A stretch of 64,000 nt of DNA from CBDCFV01 sp965261795 (GCA_965261795.1 OZ253476.1:1674001-1738000), one strand, 5' to 3'; positions 1 through 9,860 are shown, numbered from the stretch's first letter. The notes: generated by a model from the letters alone, not told the origin. Made by a program: numbers and translations.

Positions 1-353
1 CCGAAGGTTTGGGCCACCAAGTTGATGCTTTCGGTAGTTCCCTTGGTGTAGATAATCTCCTGGTCGCTGGCGGCGTTGAGGAAGCTGCGGATTTTGCTGC
101 GGGCGTTCTCATAGTCGTCGGTGGCCCGCTGGCTTAGCGTGTGGACTCCCCGGTGCACGTTGGCGTTGTCGGTTGTGTAGTAACGGACCAGCGCGTCTAT
201 CACGCATTGGGGTTTCTGGGAGGTTGCGCCGTTATCCAAGTAGACCAGCGGTTTCCCGTTCACCAACTGGTGGAGGGCGGGGAAGTCCTTACGCACCTGC
301 GCCGCGTCCAAAGGCGCGTTGTTCGAAACGGCTTGGGCGTCACTGATGGTCAT
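1..353 (-). CDS. sufS: SufS-type cysteine desulfurase, N-terminal part (runs off the window)
   Basis: Only the first ~117 codons lie in the window. The minus-strand translation starts MTISDAQAVSNNAPLDAAQ and continues with KPLVYLDNGATSQKP and NANVHRGVHTLSQRAT, the conserved start of the SufS/CsdA class II cysteine desulfurases. These PLP enzymes take sulfur from cysteine and pass it to the SufBCD scaffold. The ATG (353-351) overlaps the sufD stop in an ATGA arrangement, so translational coupling is likely. The catalytic lysine and cysteine lie outside the window. It is the last visible gene of the suf operon. Confidence 0.93.
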   Translation of the reverse strand, partial: MTISDAQAVSNNAPLDAAQVRKDFPALHQLVNGKPLVYLDNGATSQKPQCVIDALVRYYTTDNANVHRGVHTLSQRATDDYENARSKIRSFLNAASDQEIIYTKGTTESINLVAQTF

Positions 354-1702
354 GCTGCGCTCCCAAATTGAAGACCTTTGGTCGGTATGGCTGCCAGGAA
401 TAGTTGGTCCAAGTAATTACGTAGCGGTTCTGGCCGCACCATTTCAATGATTTCATTGGCGAAGGCGTGAATCAAAATCTGGCTGGCCGTTTCCTTGTCC
501 AGCCCCCTGCTCCGCATGTAGAAGAGGGTGTCTTCGTCAATGTGCCCCGCCGTTGCGCCGTGAGTGCACTGAACGTCATCGGCGTAAATGAGGAGGCTGG
601 GCTTGCTGTCCACTTCGGCCTCGCGGGACAACAGCAGGTTCTTATCGGTCTGGCGGGCGTCGGCTTTCTGAGCGTCCTTCCGCACCAGCACTTCGCCGCC
701 GAACACAGCCTTGGACCTGCCGTCAAGGATGCCCTTGTAAAACAAACGGCTGGTGGTGTTGGGCTTGGCGTGGTCGATGTTAATCAGGTTGTCTATGTGC
801 TGCTCGCCAGTGGTCAAGTACAGACCGTTTAGGGAGCAGGATGCACCAGGGGCGTCCTGCAATACTTGGAAGTCCTGTCTTGCCATGGCCGCACCCTTGG
901 CGAAAGACGTGGACCTGAAAGTACTGTCCCTGCCTTGGACCGCACGGCTGACGCCAACGTGGAACGCCTTAGAGCTTTCGAGAAGGAGCCTGTAGTGGTC
1001 TATCTGGGCCCCTTCTTCAAGAATAAATTCGGTTACAGCGTTGGTGAAATAGCGGGACTCGGACAGAGTGGCGTATGTTTCGGTTATGGTCGTCTGTGAG
1101 TTCGCACCGGCGATAACCAAGACCCTTGGGTGGGAGACGGTTTGACGCTGCTGATTCGTGGTTATAAAAATGAAGTGCACCGGCGCCGTGGACTGGCAAT
1201 TGGCATCTACTTGGACTAACGCCCCATCTTCCAGGAAAGCGGTGTTCAAGGCGGTGAAGGCGTCGTCATCGAAACCGGCGTGTTTGCCCAAGTTCTTTTC
1301 AAGACCTGCTGCGTTGGAGGCGATGGCCTGTGCCAGGTTGGTTACCGTGATGCCGGCGCTGTCACTTGGCTTTGCAGAAAGCGTCTCCGAGTACCGCCCG
1401 TCCAGAAAAACGATGTTGTGCCAACCGTCATGCCAAGGAGCAACGCCTCGCACTGCTTGGGAGTCAGCCAGTGAAAGCTCTTGGCCCGGGCTTTCGAAAC
1501 CGGCCGCAGCCAACGGGCGCACATTGGTGTACTTCCACCTTTCGTTGCCGCGGCGGGCTGTGGGGAAGCCCAGTTCATTGAACTTGTTCCACGCCTGAGT
1601 GCGAAGAAGCCGGAGCCATTCGGGCTGGCCGGCGCCTGCCCGTTGCTCCAAGGCTTCAAACCCTTCCCGGTAGTTGTCGAGTCTAATGGCTGTTTGAGTC
1701 AT
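350..1702 (-). CDS. sufD: Fe-S cluster assembly protein SufD
   Basis: A 450-residue protein of the SufB/SufD beta-helix family. The middle has the repetitive beta-helix signature and the C-terminus has the conserved block CTHGATAGHIDEDTLFYMRS, which contains the family histidine. In the SufBC2D complex SufD pairs with SufB and is needed for iron entry into the nascent cluster (family knowledge). It lies 70 bp downstream of sufC and overlaps sufS by 4 bp. The order sufB-sufC-sufD-sufS is the usual one. The ATG at 1702 is the first start in frame. Confidence 0.95.
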   Translation of the reverse strand: MTQTAIRLDNYREGFEALEQRAGAGQPEWLRLLRTQAWNKFNELGFPTARRGNERWKYTNVRPLAAAGFESPGQELSLADSQAVRGVAPWHDGWHNIVFLDGRYSETLSAKPSDSAGITVTNLAQAIASNAAGLEKNLGKHAGFDDDAFTALNTAFLEDGALVQVDANCQSTAPVHFIFITTNQQRQTVSHPRVLVIAGANSQTTITETYATLSESRYFTNAVTEFILEEGAQIDHYRLLLESSKAFHVGVSRAVQGRDSTFRSTSFAKGAAMARQDFQVLQDAPGASCSLNGLYLTTGEQHIDNLINIDHAKPNTTSRLFYKGILDGRSKAVFGGEVLVRKDAQKADARQTDKNLLLSREAEVDSKPSLLIYADDVQCTHGATAGHIDEDTLFYMRSRGLDKETASQILIHAFANEIIEMVRPEPLRNYLDQLFLAAIPTKGLQFGSAA

Positions 1703-1772
1703 AAGTTACTATTGCGTGAAGAACTTCAGCTTGCCTGCGCTGACGTAGATCAGCACCCTTCGAAATCAGGAA

Positions 1773-2545
<773 letters not shown>

Positions 2546-2549
<4 letters not shown>

Positions 2550-2897
2550 TGTCGTATCCGGTTCTGGTCTAGGATGTCCATTGTTGCGTCAAGCAGACGG
2601 TTGAATACTTCCGGCTTCAGCCTGGCTACACTTCTGGTTATCAGGACTTCATTGCCGGTGAACAGCTTGTTGGGCCGAAAGTAACTCACGATGTGAAGAG
2701 AACCATTCGGAGAGGCTATCGTTCGTCAACTCAATTGCCAAGTCGTTTATGTCAGCATTGGTGGTAATCTGTCCTAAAATCCAGTCCCCTAAGCCCGCAC
2801 TGGCTAACACGAGGGCTGGACGAATTGTCGATCGGGTCAAGTTAGAGTAGGGAAAGCGAGTTATAACGACGGTAGACTCTTCAAGCGAGAAGCCCAA
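2546..2897 (-). pseudogene. MazF/PemK-like toxin, broken by one frameshift
   Basis: The first frame reads VVITRFPYSNLTRSTIRPAL, then GLGDWILGQITTN and AIELTND, the N-terminal two thirds of a PemK/MazF-type mRNA interferase. At about 2700-2725 the frame is lost. The next frame continues GSLHIVSYFRPNKLFTGNEV, LITRSVARLKPEVF and LLDATMDILDQNRIRQ, the expected family C-terminus, and stops at 2546 inside the sufC start. The continuous frame ends early at 2649. The start is uncertain: no ATG is present, TTG at 2897 lies inside the antitoxin gene, and a start a little downstream is possible. The break is either a real null mutation or a one-base sequencing error. Confidence 0.82.
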
Positions 2898-3091
2898 AAT
2901 TCATCCTCTTCCATTTCTGCTCGGAGTCGCTCCTCCGAATAACCGACGGCTCCGGTTGATACCATCAACGAAATGAAAGTGTCCTTGTCTATGAATGTGA
3001 CCAAGACTTCACAGCCTATCGGCAGTTCTACCGGTTCATGTAAACGGATAGTGCCGTCCTCAGCGACTTTGCCCCTGAATGTTCGCAACAT
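2861..3091 (-). CDS. Antitoxin-like small protein upstream of a MazF-like toxin
   Basis: A 76-residue protein, MLRTFRGKVAEDGTIRLHEP followed by VELPIGCEVLVTFIDK. This is the short AbrB/MazE-like beta-hairpin pattern typical of antitoxins encoded just before PemK/MazF toxins. The C-terminal half (residues ~50-70) is acidic and probably helical, as expected for toxin wrapping. It overlaps the toxin frame by up to 37 bp and follows sufB by 45 bp on the same strand. The toxin partner is frameshifted, so the pair may be inactive or the antitoxin may be orphaned. The family call rests on pattern and context. Confidence 0.7.
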   Translation of the reverse strand: MLRTFRGKVAEDGTIRLHEPVELPIGCEVLVTFIDKDTFISLMVSTGAVGYSEERLRAEMEEDEFWASRLKSLPSL

Positions 3092-3136
3092 GGCTATGTA
3101 CCTTATTAACGGTCTGTCCAGTGGAAATCTGAGCCT

Positions 3137-4606
3137 TTACCCCACGGCCCCTTCAAGGCTGACCTTCAGCAGTTGGGATGCCTCCATGGCGAACTCAAAG
3201 GGCAATTCCTGGAAGATGCCGCGGCAGAAGCCGTTGATGATCATGTAGTGGGCGTCTTCAACCCCGATGCCGCGCTGCTGACAGTAGAAAAGTTGCTCGT
3301 CGCTGACCTTGGAGGTGGAAGCCTCGTGTTCCATCTGGGCGGTGGGGTTGCGTACCTCGATGTAGGGCACCGTATGGGCGCCGCACTTGTCGCCGATGAG
3401 CAACGAGTCGCATTGGGTGAAATTCCTGGCGTTGTCGGCGGTGGGCATCATCTTGACCAGGCCGCGGTAGGTGGCGTTGCCCTGTCCGGCGGAGATGCCC
3501 TTGGCGACGATGGTGCTCTTGGTGTTCTTCCCGACGTGAATCATCTTGGTGCCGGTGTCAGCCTGCTGGTAGTTGTTCACCAAGGCCACCGAGTAGAACT
3601 CCCCCACCGAGTTGTCTCCCTGCAGGATGACACTGGGGTACTTCCAAGTAATGGCCGAGCCGGTCTCAACTTGGGTCCAGGATATCTTGGAGTTCCGTCC
3701 TGCCGCTTTGCCACGCTTGGTGACGAAGTTGTAGACCCCGCCCTTCCCTTCCTTGTCTCCTGGGAACCAGTTCTGCAAGGTGGAGTACTTTATCTCGGCG
3801 TCGTCAAGGGCGATCAACTCTACAACGGCGGCGTGGAGTTGATTGGTCTTCCTGGCCGGAGCGGTGCATCCTTCAAGATAGCTGACGTAAGCGCCCTCTT
3901 CGGCGATGATGAGGGTGCGCTCGAATTGGCCAGAGTCCGCTTGATTGATGCGGAAATAGGTCATCAACTCCATGGGGCAACGGACACCCTTGGGGATGTA
4001 GGCAAACGATCCGTCGCTGAAGACCGCCGAGTTGAGGCTGGCGTAGAAGTTGTCCCCGAATGGCACCACGGAGCCGAGGTACTTTTGCACCAAGTCGGGG
4101 TGGTTCTTGACGGCTTCGCTCATGGAGCAGAAGATTACCCCGGCTTTCTCCAGCGTTTCCCGGTAGGTGGTAGCGACGGAGACGCTGTCCAGCACGGCGT
4201 CAATCGCTACACCGGCGAGCTTTTCCTGCTCGGCCAGAGGTATACCCAGCTTATTGAAGGCCTCCACAATCTCCGGGTCCACTTCATCCAGGCTCTTGGG
4301 TGCGTCCTCCCTGGATGACGGGGCGGCGTAGTAATAAATGTCCTGGAAATCTATTGGAGGGTAGCTGACGTTGGCCCACTTGGGCTCCCGGAAGGTCTGC
4401 TTGGACCAATGGCGGTAGGCCTTGAGACGCCATTCCAGCATCCAGTCGGGTTCTTCTTTTTTGGCCGAGATCAACCGGACGATGTCTTCGCTCAACCCCT
4501 TTGGGGCCAAGTCCGAGTCGATGTCGATGGTGAAGCCCCACTTATAATCGGTGTCCAGATCATCGGAACTGGTTGCAGTGCGGGATAAAATCCTGGGTGC
4601 CGTCAT
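3137..4606 (-). CDS. sufB: Fe-S cluster assembly protein SufB
   Basis: A 489-residue SufB, core scaffold of the SUF complex. Recognisable blocks are DYKWGFTIDIDSDLAPKGLS near the start, VRCPMELMTYFRINQADSGQ and EGCTAPARKTNQLHAAVVE in the middle, and NPTAQMEHEASTSKVSDEQL toward the C-terminus. The longest frame opens at 4636, but the ATG at 4606 is preceded by GGAGG eight bases upstream and gives the usual N-terminus MTAPRILS, so I place the start there. It is the first gene of the suf operon; a possible operator lies about 80-100 bp upstream. Confidence 0.95.
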   Translation of the reverse strand: MTAPRILSRTATSSDDLDTDYKWGFTIDIDSDLAPKGLSEDIVRLISAKKEEPDWMLEWRLKAYRHWSKQTFREPKWANVSYPPIDFQDIYYYAAPSSREDAPKSLDEVDPEIVEAFNKLGIPLAEQEKLAGVAIDAVLDSVSVATTYRETLEKAGVIFCSMSEAVKNHPDLVQKYLGSVVPFGDNFYASLNSAVFSDGSFAYIPKGVRCPMELMTYFRINQADSGQFERTLIIAEEGAYVSYLEGCTAPARKTNQLHAAVVELIALDDAEIKYSTLQNWFPGDKEGKGGVYNFVTKRGKAAGRNSKISWTQVETGSAITWKYPSVILQGDNSVGEFYSVALVNNYQQADTGTKMIHVGKNTKSTIVAKGISAGQGNATYRGLVKMMPTADNARNFTQCDSLLIGDKCGAHTVPYIEVRNPTAQMEHEASTSKVSDEQLFYCQQRGIGVEDAHYMIINGFCRGIFQELPFEFAMEASQLLKVSLEGAVG

Positions 4607-4686
4607 TCGGTCTTCCTCCGACCAAGGTTGGCGCACAACGGGCCGCAGCGACCATTGTCATAGCCGCGGCCCGCAAAATGATAACA

Positions 4687-4709
4687 TTGTTGACTGAACA
4701 AGTCGACAA
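4687..4709. promoter_or_regulatory. Inverted repeat upstream of sufB, possible operator
   Basis: TTGTTGAC at 4687-4694 and GTCGACAA at 4702-4709 form 8-bp arms with one mismatch around a 7-bp spacer, 81-103 bp before the sufB start. In many bacteria suf operons are controlled by an Fe-S sensing repressor (SufR- or IscR-type) that binds such dyads. Assigning a regulator here is inference. TTGACT (4690-4695) and TATGCT (4711-4716) on the plus strand are weak promoter-like boxes. Confidence 0.4.
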
Positions 4710-4990
4710 TTATGCTAGCATCGGGGATGATGGGTGTCAACGATTATCGTAGCCGTGGCAAGCAGGGCCTTTTCAGGGCCGCAATAGTCGCAGCCCCGGG
4801 CATTGGGGACGGCCTTATACCAACAGATCACGCCAATCATCCAATTCAAACGACTCCCCGACCGGGACAACTACTGACATCTGCCCCTTTCCAACTCGTG
4901 AAACACCTTGCTAACATAATACCCGTCCGACCCAAAGCGTCCCGCCGTTCATACGGTTCAGACAAGCAACCCCGCCCACAAAGCGGGATG

Positions 4991-5090
4991 TCTGAAAATG
5001 TCCGGGAATGTCCGGGAATGTCCGGGAATGTCCGGGAATGTCCGGGAATGTCCGGGAATGTCCGGGAATGTCCGGGAATGTCCGGGAATC
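4991..5090. repeat. 10-bp tandem repeat, about nine copies
   Basis: Unit TCCGGGAATG is repeated eight times perfectly from 5001 to 5080. A ninth near-copy follows at 5081-5090 and a degenerate copy precedes at 4991. The array sits in the 730-bp region between divergent sufB and the TatD-like gene, where I see no convincing coding gene; open frames through it are low-complexity. The 10-bp period is close to one helical turn, so each copy presents the same DNA face. Confidence 0.95.
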
Positions 5091-5342
5091 TGAAATTTCT
5101 GCCCCTCCCCCTCAGCGGTCTCCTCGTCTTGGGCCCGGCGCTATCTCGCGTCTTAGCTTGGCTGACCGGTGAAAATGAAAAGGCCATGGGCGGCAGGGCC
5201 AAGGCGTAGTATGGTGGGTGAAATAAGTGTTATTCTATTCATCGTACTTGTCATTAACATGATGCACCGGCTTGCGAGTCTATCTCATTGTCGGGAACTA
5301 CTCGTAGTTTGAACTTCAACTTAAATCAGGGGAATTGGCGTG

Positions 5343-6140
5343 ATGTCCGAAAACGCCCTACTAGCCGACTGTCATACCCACATTGACGACTACCCTCCCG
5401 GTGAGATGCCGGATATATTGCAGCGTGCACAGGACGCCGGAGTAAGGTTCATCGTAGTCGCCGGCACCACTATGGAATCGACCAGGAAGTGCATAGACCT
5501 GTCAAGTCAGTACGACATGCTGTACGCCGGTGTCGGTATTCACCCGATGAATGCCCGCGAGACGATCGACGAAGAGACGTACACGGACTTGAAGAGTATG
5601 GCGGAGGGCTGCGACAAGGTGGTCTGCATCAGCGAGGTTGGGTTGGACTTCCTGCCCGATTCTCCCGACCATGAGGTCCAGTACCAAGTGTTCCGCGAAC
5701 AGATACGCTTGGCCAGGGAGTTGAAATTGCCCATCATCTTCCACTCCCGGGAGTCGCACCCGGAGGTATTTCAGACTTTGCGGGAAGAGCGGGCCGGGGA
5801 TGTGGGCGGGGTGATGCACTATTTCCAAGCCGACGAGGCCACCGCGAAGGAGGCCATCGATTGCGGGTTCTTCATTTCGTTGGCCCGGCCGCTGCTCCGG
5901 CTTCCCGAATTGCAGGAAGCGGCCAGGAACATTCCGTTGGACAACATTGTACTGGAGACCGATGCCGCTCCCCAGCCTTTCAAGAAGTACCGTCATAACT
6001 GGACAGAGCCTCGTCACGTACAGACGGTGGCCCAGAAGTTGGCCGAGATCAAAGGCATCAGCTTGGGCGAAGTGGCCCAGACCACCAGCCGCAACTTGAC
6101 ACGTTTGCTGGGCCTGGAGCGCTTAATCGAGCAAGGTTAA
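5343..6140 (+). CDS. TatD-family metal-dependent hydrolase
   Basis: A 265-residue TIM-barrel hydrolase of the TatD/YcfH type. Metal-binding motifs visible in order are ADCHTHID at the N-terminus, ISEVGLDFLPD (the E position), IIFHSRESH, a histidine in VMHYFQ, and ETDAAPQPFKK. TatD proteins are 3'-5' DNA/RNA exonucleases or related esterases (family knowledge). The family's usual GLDY and ETDSP are here GLDF and ETDAAP, so it may be a divergent subgroup. GTG at 5340 and ATG at 5343 are adjacent; AGGGG lies ahead and I take the ATG. It is the first of three co-directional genes. Confidence 0.88.
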   Translation: MSENALLADCHTHIDDYPPGEMPDILQRAQDAGVRFIVVAGTTMESTRKCIDLSSQYDMLYAGVGIHPMNARETIDEETYTDLKSMAEGCDKVVCISEVGLDFLPDSPDHEVQYQVFREQIRLARELKLPIIFHSRESHPEVFQTLREERAGDVGGVMHYFQADEATAKEAIDCGFFISLARPLLRLPELQEAARNIPLDNIVLETDAAPQPFKKYRHNWTEPRHVQTVAQKLAEIKGISLGEVAQTTSRNLTRLLGLERLIEQG

Positions 6141-6298
6141 GTCTGATCGCGGAGACATGCCATTGGCGGCAGACTAGCCGCCCCGTCGCGTTGAGGCCAA
6201 GCATCGCCGGTGTTATCATTGATGCACCGGATTCGACTTGAAACGTCGCCCTGAAACGAAAGCTTGGCGGCCATTTGTTGAGAGGGAGGGCATCATTT

Positions 6299-6889
6299 AT
6301 GCAACCGAAGCAGTGCCACATCGCCTTGAAGGAATGGGCAGTCACCGTGCAAGCACTGGCTCGTGGTGAGCAGATTCTGTTGCTGCGCAAGGGCGGAATC
6401 CACGAATCGAGCAAGGACTTCCGAGTCCTGCACCCGGAGTTTTTGCTGTACCCCACGTATGAACACCAGAAGGGCGAGTTGTTGCAACCTGCCTACCGGC
6501 CCGCGCTGGAGGCGCTTCTGGAACAGCCGAGGGACCCGAGCGAGATAACCTTCACCCACTTCGCCAGAATGGAAGAGGCGCTGGAGCTGTCAGAGCAAGA
6601 CAAGGTAGACGACCTGGAGCCGCACTACATCTGGACCACCGCCTACGCTCAGTCCAGGCTTCACTGGAAGCCAATGCTCCCCCTGTCGGTGATGCTGCTC
6701 CGGGTCTACCGGCTGGAGACCCCGGTGACCGTTCCCTGGCTTCCCGAATACGGCGGTTGCACCTCTTGGGTTGAGGACTTGGTCGAGGTGCCGCTGGGCA
6801 ACATGGAGCCGGTTATCAGCGATGAAGAGTTCCGCCGGAGAGTGGACGAGGTGAAGGGAAGCCTTGGATTGGCAGTAGCCGCCGGGTGA
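6299..6889 (+). CDS. DUF1802 family protein
   Basis: A 196-residue protein of unknown biochemical function resembling DUF1802. Near the N-terminus it reads HIALKEWAVTVQALARGEQI, then LLLRKGGIHE and FLLYPTYEHQKGELL, the pattern seen in this family. The start at ATG 6299 follows GAGGGAGGG by eight bases, a better choice than the longer frame from 6275. It lies 158 bp after the TatD-like gene and 81 bp before the aldo/keto reductase, so an operon is possible. No signal peptide or membrane segment is seen. I cannot assign a reaction. Confidence 0.8.
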   Translation: MQPKQCHIALKEWAVTVQALARGEQILLLRKGGIHESSKDFRVLHPEFLLYPTYEHQKGELLQPAYRPALEALLEQPRDPSEITFTHFARMEEALELSEQDKVDDLEPHYIWTTAYAQSRLHWKPMLPLSVMLLRVYRLETPVTVPWLPEYGGCTSWVEDLVEVPLGNMEPVISDEEFRRRVDEVKGSLGLAVAAG

Positions 6890-6970
6890 TAGGGCGTCGT
6901 ATCCCGAGCGGCGTCACTTGCCGTCGCCTTGGGCCGCTGGTTGAGCGAAAACACCTGAGGACAACATGCT

Positions 6971-7972
6971 ATGAAATTTCGTCAAATGCCCCGCACCGAG
7001 TTGACCCTTTCGGAAGTGGGGTTCGGGGTCTGGACTGTGGGGACCAACTGGTGGGGCCGGATAGAGGAGGCGGACAAGGCGGCCTTGCTGGAAAATGCCG
7101 TGGAGTTGGGCGTGAACTTCTTCGACACGGCGGATACATACGGCGAGGGGTACGGGGAAGAGATTCTGGCAAAGGTGCTGGGACATCGCCGGAATGACAT
7201 AATCATCGCCACAAAGTTCGGTTACGACTTTTACGACCCCACGCCGCGCATCGGCCACCAAGAGCGGAAACAGAACTTCGAGCAGGAATTCGTACGGTAC
7301 GCCTGCGAACAGAGTCTGCGTCGCCTGAACACGGACTACATCGACCTGTACCAGGTACACAATCCGCGGGTCGACTCGCTGGAGCGGGACGAGTTGTTCG
7401 AGACGCTGGAGCAGTTGCAGTCAGAGGGGAAAATCCGCTACTTCGGGGTGGCGCTGGGGCCGGACATAGGCTGGTTCGAAGAAGGGGAAACCTCGATGAA
7501 GGACCTGCATGTTGACAGCCTGCAAATCATCTACAGCATCCTGGAGCAGGAGCCGGCCAAGGACTTCTTCCCCATCGCGCGGGACCACGAGGTTGGTCTG
7601 CTCTCGAGGGTGCCCCACGCATCGAATACGCTTACGGGCGAGTTTATTGAGATACCCACATTTGACGAGAGCGACCACCGAGCGCACCGGCGGGCGGAGT
7701 GGCTGAGAGAAGCGATGCAGAAGGTTGACCAGGTGCGTTTCCTGGAGTTGGAGGACACCAGGACGCTGGGGCAGTCTGCAATACAGTTTTGCCTGAAGAA
7801 GCCGGAGATCGTGTCGGTATTGCCCAACTTCACCAACATGGACGAGTTGAATGAGTACACGGCGGCAGTGGATACACCCGCCATTACCGATGCGGAGCAG
7901 GAGTACTTGGACGAACTTTGGGACAATGCGTTCTACTTGGTTGAGCCGGAGCCGGAGTTCCGGGAAATTTAA
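6971..7972 (+). CDS. Aldo/keto reductase
   Basis: A 333-residue NAD(P)H-dependent aldo/keto reductase. The catalytic tetrad is visible: D and Y in FFDTADTYGEGYGEE, K in IIIATKFGYD, and H in LYQVHNPRVD. The early block VGFGVWTVGTNWWG is typical of the subfamily that includes YajO/Tas-like proteins. The C-terminal helix LGQSAIQFCLKKPEIVSVLP contributes to cofactor binding. The substrate is unknown. The ATG at 6971 follows a GAGG eight to nine bases upstream. The gene converges on the nucleoside hydrolase gene, sharing 4 bp at the stops. Confidence 0.92.
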   Translation: MKFRQMPRTELTLSEVGFGVWTVGTNWWGRIEEADKAALLENAVELGVNFFDTADTYGEGYGEEILAKVLGHRRNDIIIATKFGYDFYDPTPRIGHQERKQNFEQEFVRYACEQSLRRLNTDYIDLYQVHNPRVDSLERDELFETLEQLQSEGKIRYFGVALGPDIGWFEEGETSMKDLHVDSLQIIYSILEQEPAKDFFPIARDHEVGLLSRVPHASNTLTGEFIEIPTFDESDHRAHRRAEWLREAMQKVDQVRFLELEDTRTLGQSAIQFCLKKPEIVSVLPNFTNMDELNEYTAAVDTPAITDAEQEYLDELWDNAFYLVEPEPEFREI

Positions 7973-8886
7973 TCCTCCAGTTCCAACAGTTCCCTGAACA
8001 GCGTGTGAAACCGGGCGGTGTCTACTTGCTGAGCCAATGCCACCGGCCCCGTTTCTCTCTCAATGGTGACTTTGCCCCATAGCTCCGGGTCGGACGCTTC
8101 TACCCTGAGGGTCAGGTCGCGGGTTGTTATCACACCGGGATCCAAGGCCGCCGCCACGGTCAGGGGGTCGTAGAATACGAATCGTTGCCGGGCCGGGTCG
8201 CGGCGAAACCAGTCTGCCAGCATGTCGACTGCCAACGTTCCAAGCGAGTTTCGGCTGCGTAGGCTTGCCACATCCTCTCGCGTCACCACTACCTGCTGGC
8301 AGGCCAGCAGGTCCACCAATGTCAAGGGGACTCCCGACGACAGAACCAATTGGGCCGCCGCCGGATCGCTGTAGAAATTGAACTCGGCGTGTTCGGTTAC
8401 GTTGCCGGCGGAATTGACTGCTCCTCCCATCACCACCAACTTCTCTACAAGTCCCAATGCAGGCGGATGCCGTTGAATCAGCCTTGCCAGGTTGGTCAAG
8501 GGCCCCAACGCAATGATGGCGACCTGCCCCGGGGACCGTTGGAGATGCCCCGCCAGAAAGTCCACGGCTGTATCATCAATAGGCGCGGCCTTGGGATTGG
8601 GAAGCTTGCGAGTAATTCCGCTGGCTGAATGCACTCCCTTGGCGTACCTGAAACGCCCCTTGACCGGCCGGGAACTGCCCCGCGCCACCGGAATCTCTGA
8701 ACATCCCGCATACTCCAGCAATGCCAGCGCGTTGCGGGTGGTACGGGCCAACGGCACGTTGCCGCCCACGGTGGTCATCCCGATTAACTCGATGGATGGA
8801 GACGCCAAGGCCATCAAAATGGCGATGGCGTCGTCCACGCCCGGGTCGGTATCAATGATCGTCTTGGCAGGCGGTTTCTGTCTCAA
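7969..8886 (-). CDS. Inosine-uridine-type nucleoside N-ribohydrolase
   Basis: A 305-residue member of the IUNH family, with the defining calcium-binding motif DTDPGVDDAIAILMAL near the N-terminus and EHAEFNFYSDPAAA in the middle. These enzymes cleave the N-glycosidic bond of ribonucleosides to base and ribose. It is the last gene of the hopanoid operon and its start overlaps the preceding epimerase stop by 4 bp (ATGA). That suggests, as inference only, a role in trimming or recycling the adenosyl/ribosyl group attached by HpnH, although HpnG is the usual enzyme for that step. Confidence 0.92.
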   Translation of the reverse strand: MRQKPPAKTIIDTDPGVDDAIAILMALASPSIELIGMTTVGGNVPLARTTRNALALLEYAGCSEIPVARGSSRPVKGRFRYAKGVHSASGITRKLPNPKAAPIDDTAVDFLAGHLQRSPGQVAIIALGPLTNLARLIQRHPPALGLVEKLVVMGGAVNSAGNVTEHAEFNFYSDPAAAQLVLSSGVPLTLVDLLACQQVVVTREDVASLRSRNSLGTLAVDMLADWFRRDPARQRFVFYDPLTVAAALDPGVITTRDLTLRVEASDPELWGKVTIERETGPVALAQQVDTARFHTLFRELLELED

Positions 8887-9860
8887 ATGTTTTGGCCTCT
8901 GTCCACCAGGTTGGCGTTGGTGAAGGCCGTTAGAGTTTCCAGTGACGTGTGCCAGAACCGGTAGCCGGTAACTTCATGAAGTTTCCCGGTGCTGAGTACT
9001 ATCGGGTACTTGACCAAGGCCAGCCCCGCCCCCGGGCTGTCAACTTGTATGCGAAGGTTCCAAGTAAGTTGGGTCAGCGAGACGGCCAGAAAAGCTGGCA
9101 GCATCAAGAACCTGCTTCCTATCATCTCCGCTATTTCCCGGTAGAACACGACCCCGTCGCCGGCCACATTGAACACACCGGCGAGGCGTTGTTGAACGAC
9201 GATCGTCAATACCCTGGCCAAGTCATCCTCATAAACGAACTGCATTGGGGGGTTATGGTTCCAAATGCCCAACAACCAGGGCCTGAAGAATGCGTTGGCG
9301 ACGTAGTTGTTGGCCGAGGGACCAAGCACCACGCACGAGCGCAGAATGGTCACCGCGATATCGGGTTGTTGCTCCTGGAACTCCTGCAGCATCTGCTCCG
9401 ACAGGTACTTATCGTACCCGTAAGCGAAATCCGGCAAGGGACGCAGGGGGGCCGAATCGGTAATCGGGATGGGGTTGTCGGGGTGAGCGCCATAAACCGT
9501 GTAGGAGCTGAGGTAGACGACGTGGTTTACCCCAGCCCTGACGCAGGACTCCAAGACCGATCGCAGGGTGTCCAGGTTGGTCTGCCGGATGGAGTTGACC
9601 TCACGGCGGTTGCGCCCCGGCTGCGTTATGAACGCCAAGTGCACCAACGTGGTTACCCGGTGAGCGAGCAGGGCCGAATCGATCGGCTTGGCCACATCCA
9701 TGCGATAAGCCGCCATGTTATGAATCGGCTCGGTGGGTGGATGGATGTCTATCGCAACCAACTTTCGGATGCCCTCTTCATCCTCCAGCCTTCGCAACAG
9801 CCGGGAGCCGATATAACCGGACGCCCCGGTAATAGCCACTGCCTTAGTGTCGTCAGCCAT
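8883..9860 (-). CDS. NAD-dependent epimerase/dehydratase family protein
   Basis: A 325-residue extended short-chain dehydrogenase. The Rossmann motif is GASGYIGSRLLRR (residues ~12-24) and the catalytic YxxxK is YGYDK. NPPMQFVYEDDLARVL is the usual substrate-domain segment. The product is a UDP-sugar or similar epimerase/dehydratase; specificity is not visible. Its position in the hopanoid operon, 81 bp after the squalene/phytoene synthase gene, hints at a role in the hopanoid side chain or headgroup. It belongs to the same superfamily as HpnA but is clearly a different protein. Confidence 0.87.
   Translation of the reverse strand: MADDTKAVAITGASGYIGSRLLRRLEDEEGIRKLVAIDIHPPTEPIHNMAAYRMDVAKPIDSALLAHRVTTLVHLAFITQPGRNRREVNSIRQTNLDTLRSVLESCVRAGVNHVVYLSSYTVYGAHPDNPIPITDSAPLRPLPDFAYGYDKYLSEQMLQEFQEQQPDIAVTILRSCVVLGPSANNYVANAFFRPWLLGIWNHNPPMQFVYEDDLARVLTIVVQQRLAGVFNVAGDGVVFYREIAEMIGSRFLMLPAFLAVSLTQLTWNLRIQVDSPGAGLALVKYPIVLSTGKLHEVTGYRFWHTSLETLTAFTNANLVDRGQNI

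Noticed and set aside
3173..4318. Long plus-strand frame opposite sufB
   Set aside because: Shadow frame in GC-rich coding DNA; the sense strand encodes a clear SufB. The same applies to other long antisense frames opposite fdhA, the cyclase, the M16 gene and the cob genes.
4712..5209. 165-residue protein between sufB and the TatD-like gene
   Set aside because: Low-complexity translation through the 10-bp repeat on both strands, with no conserved features.
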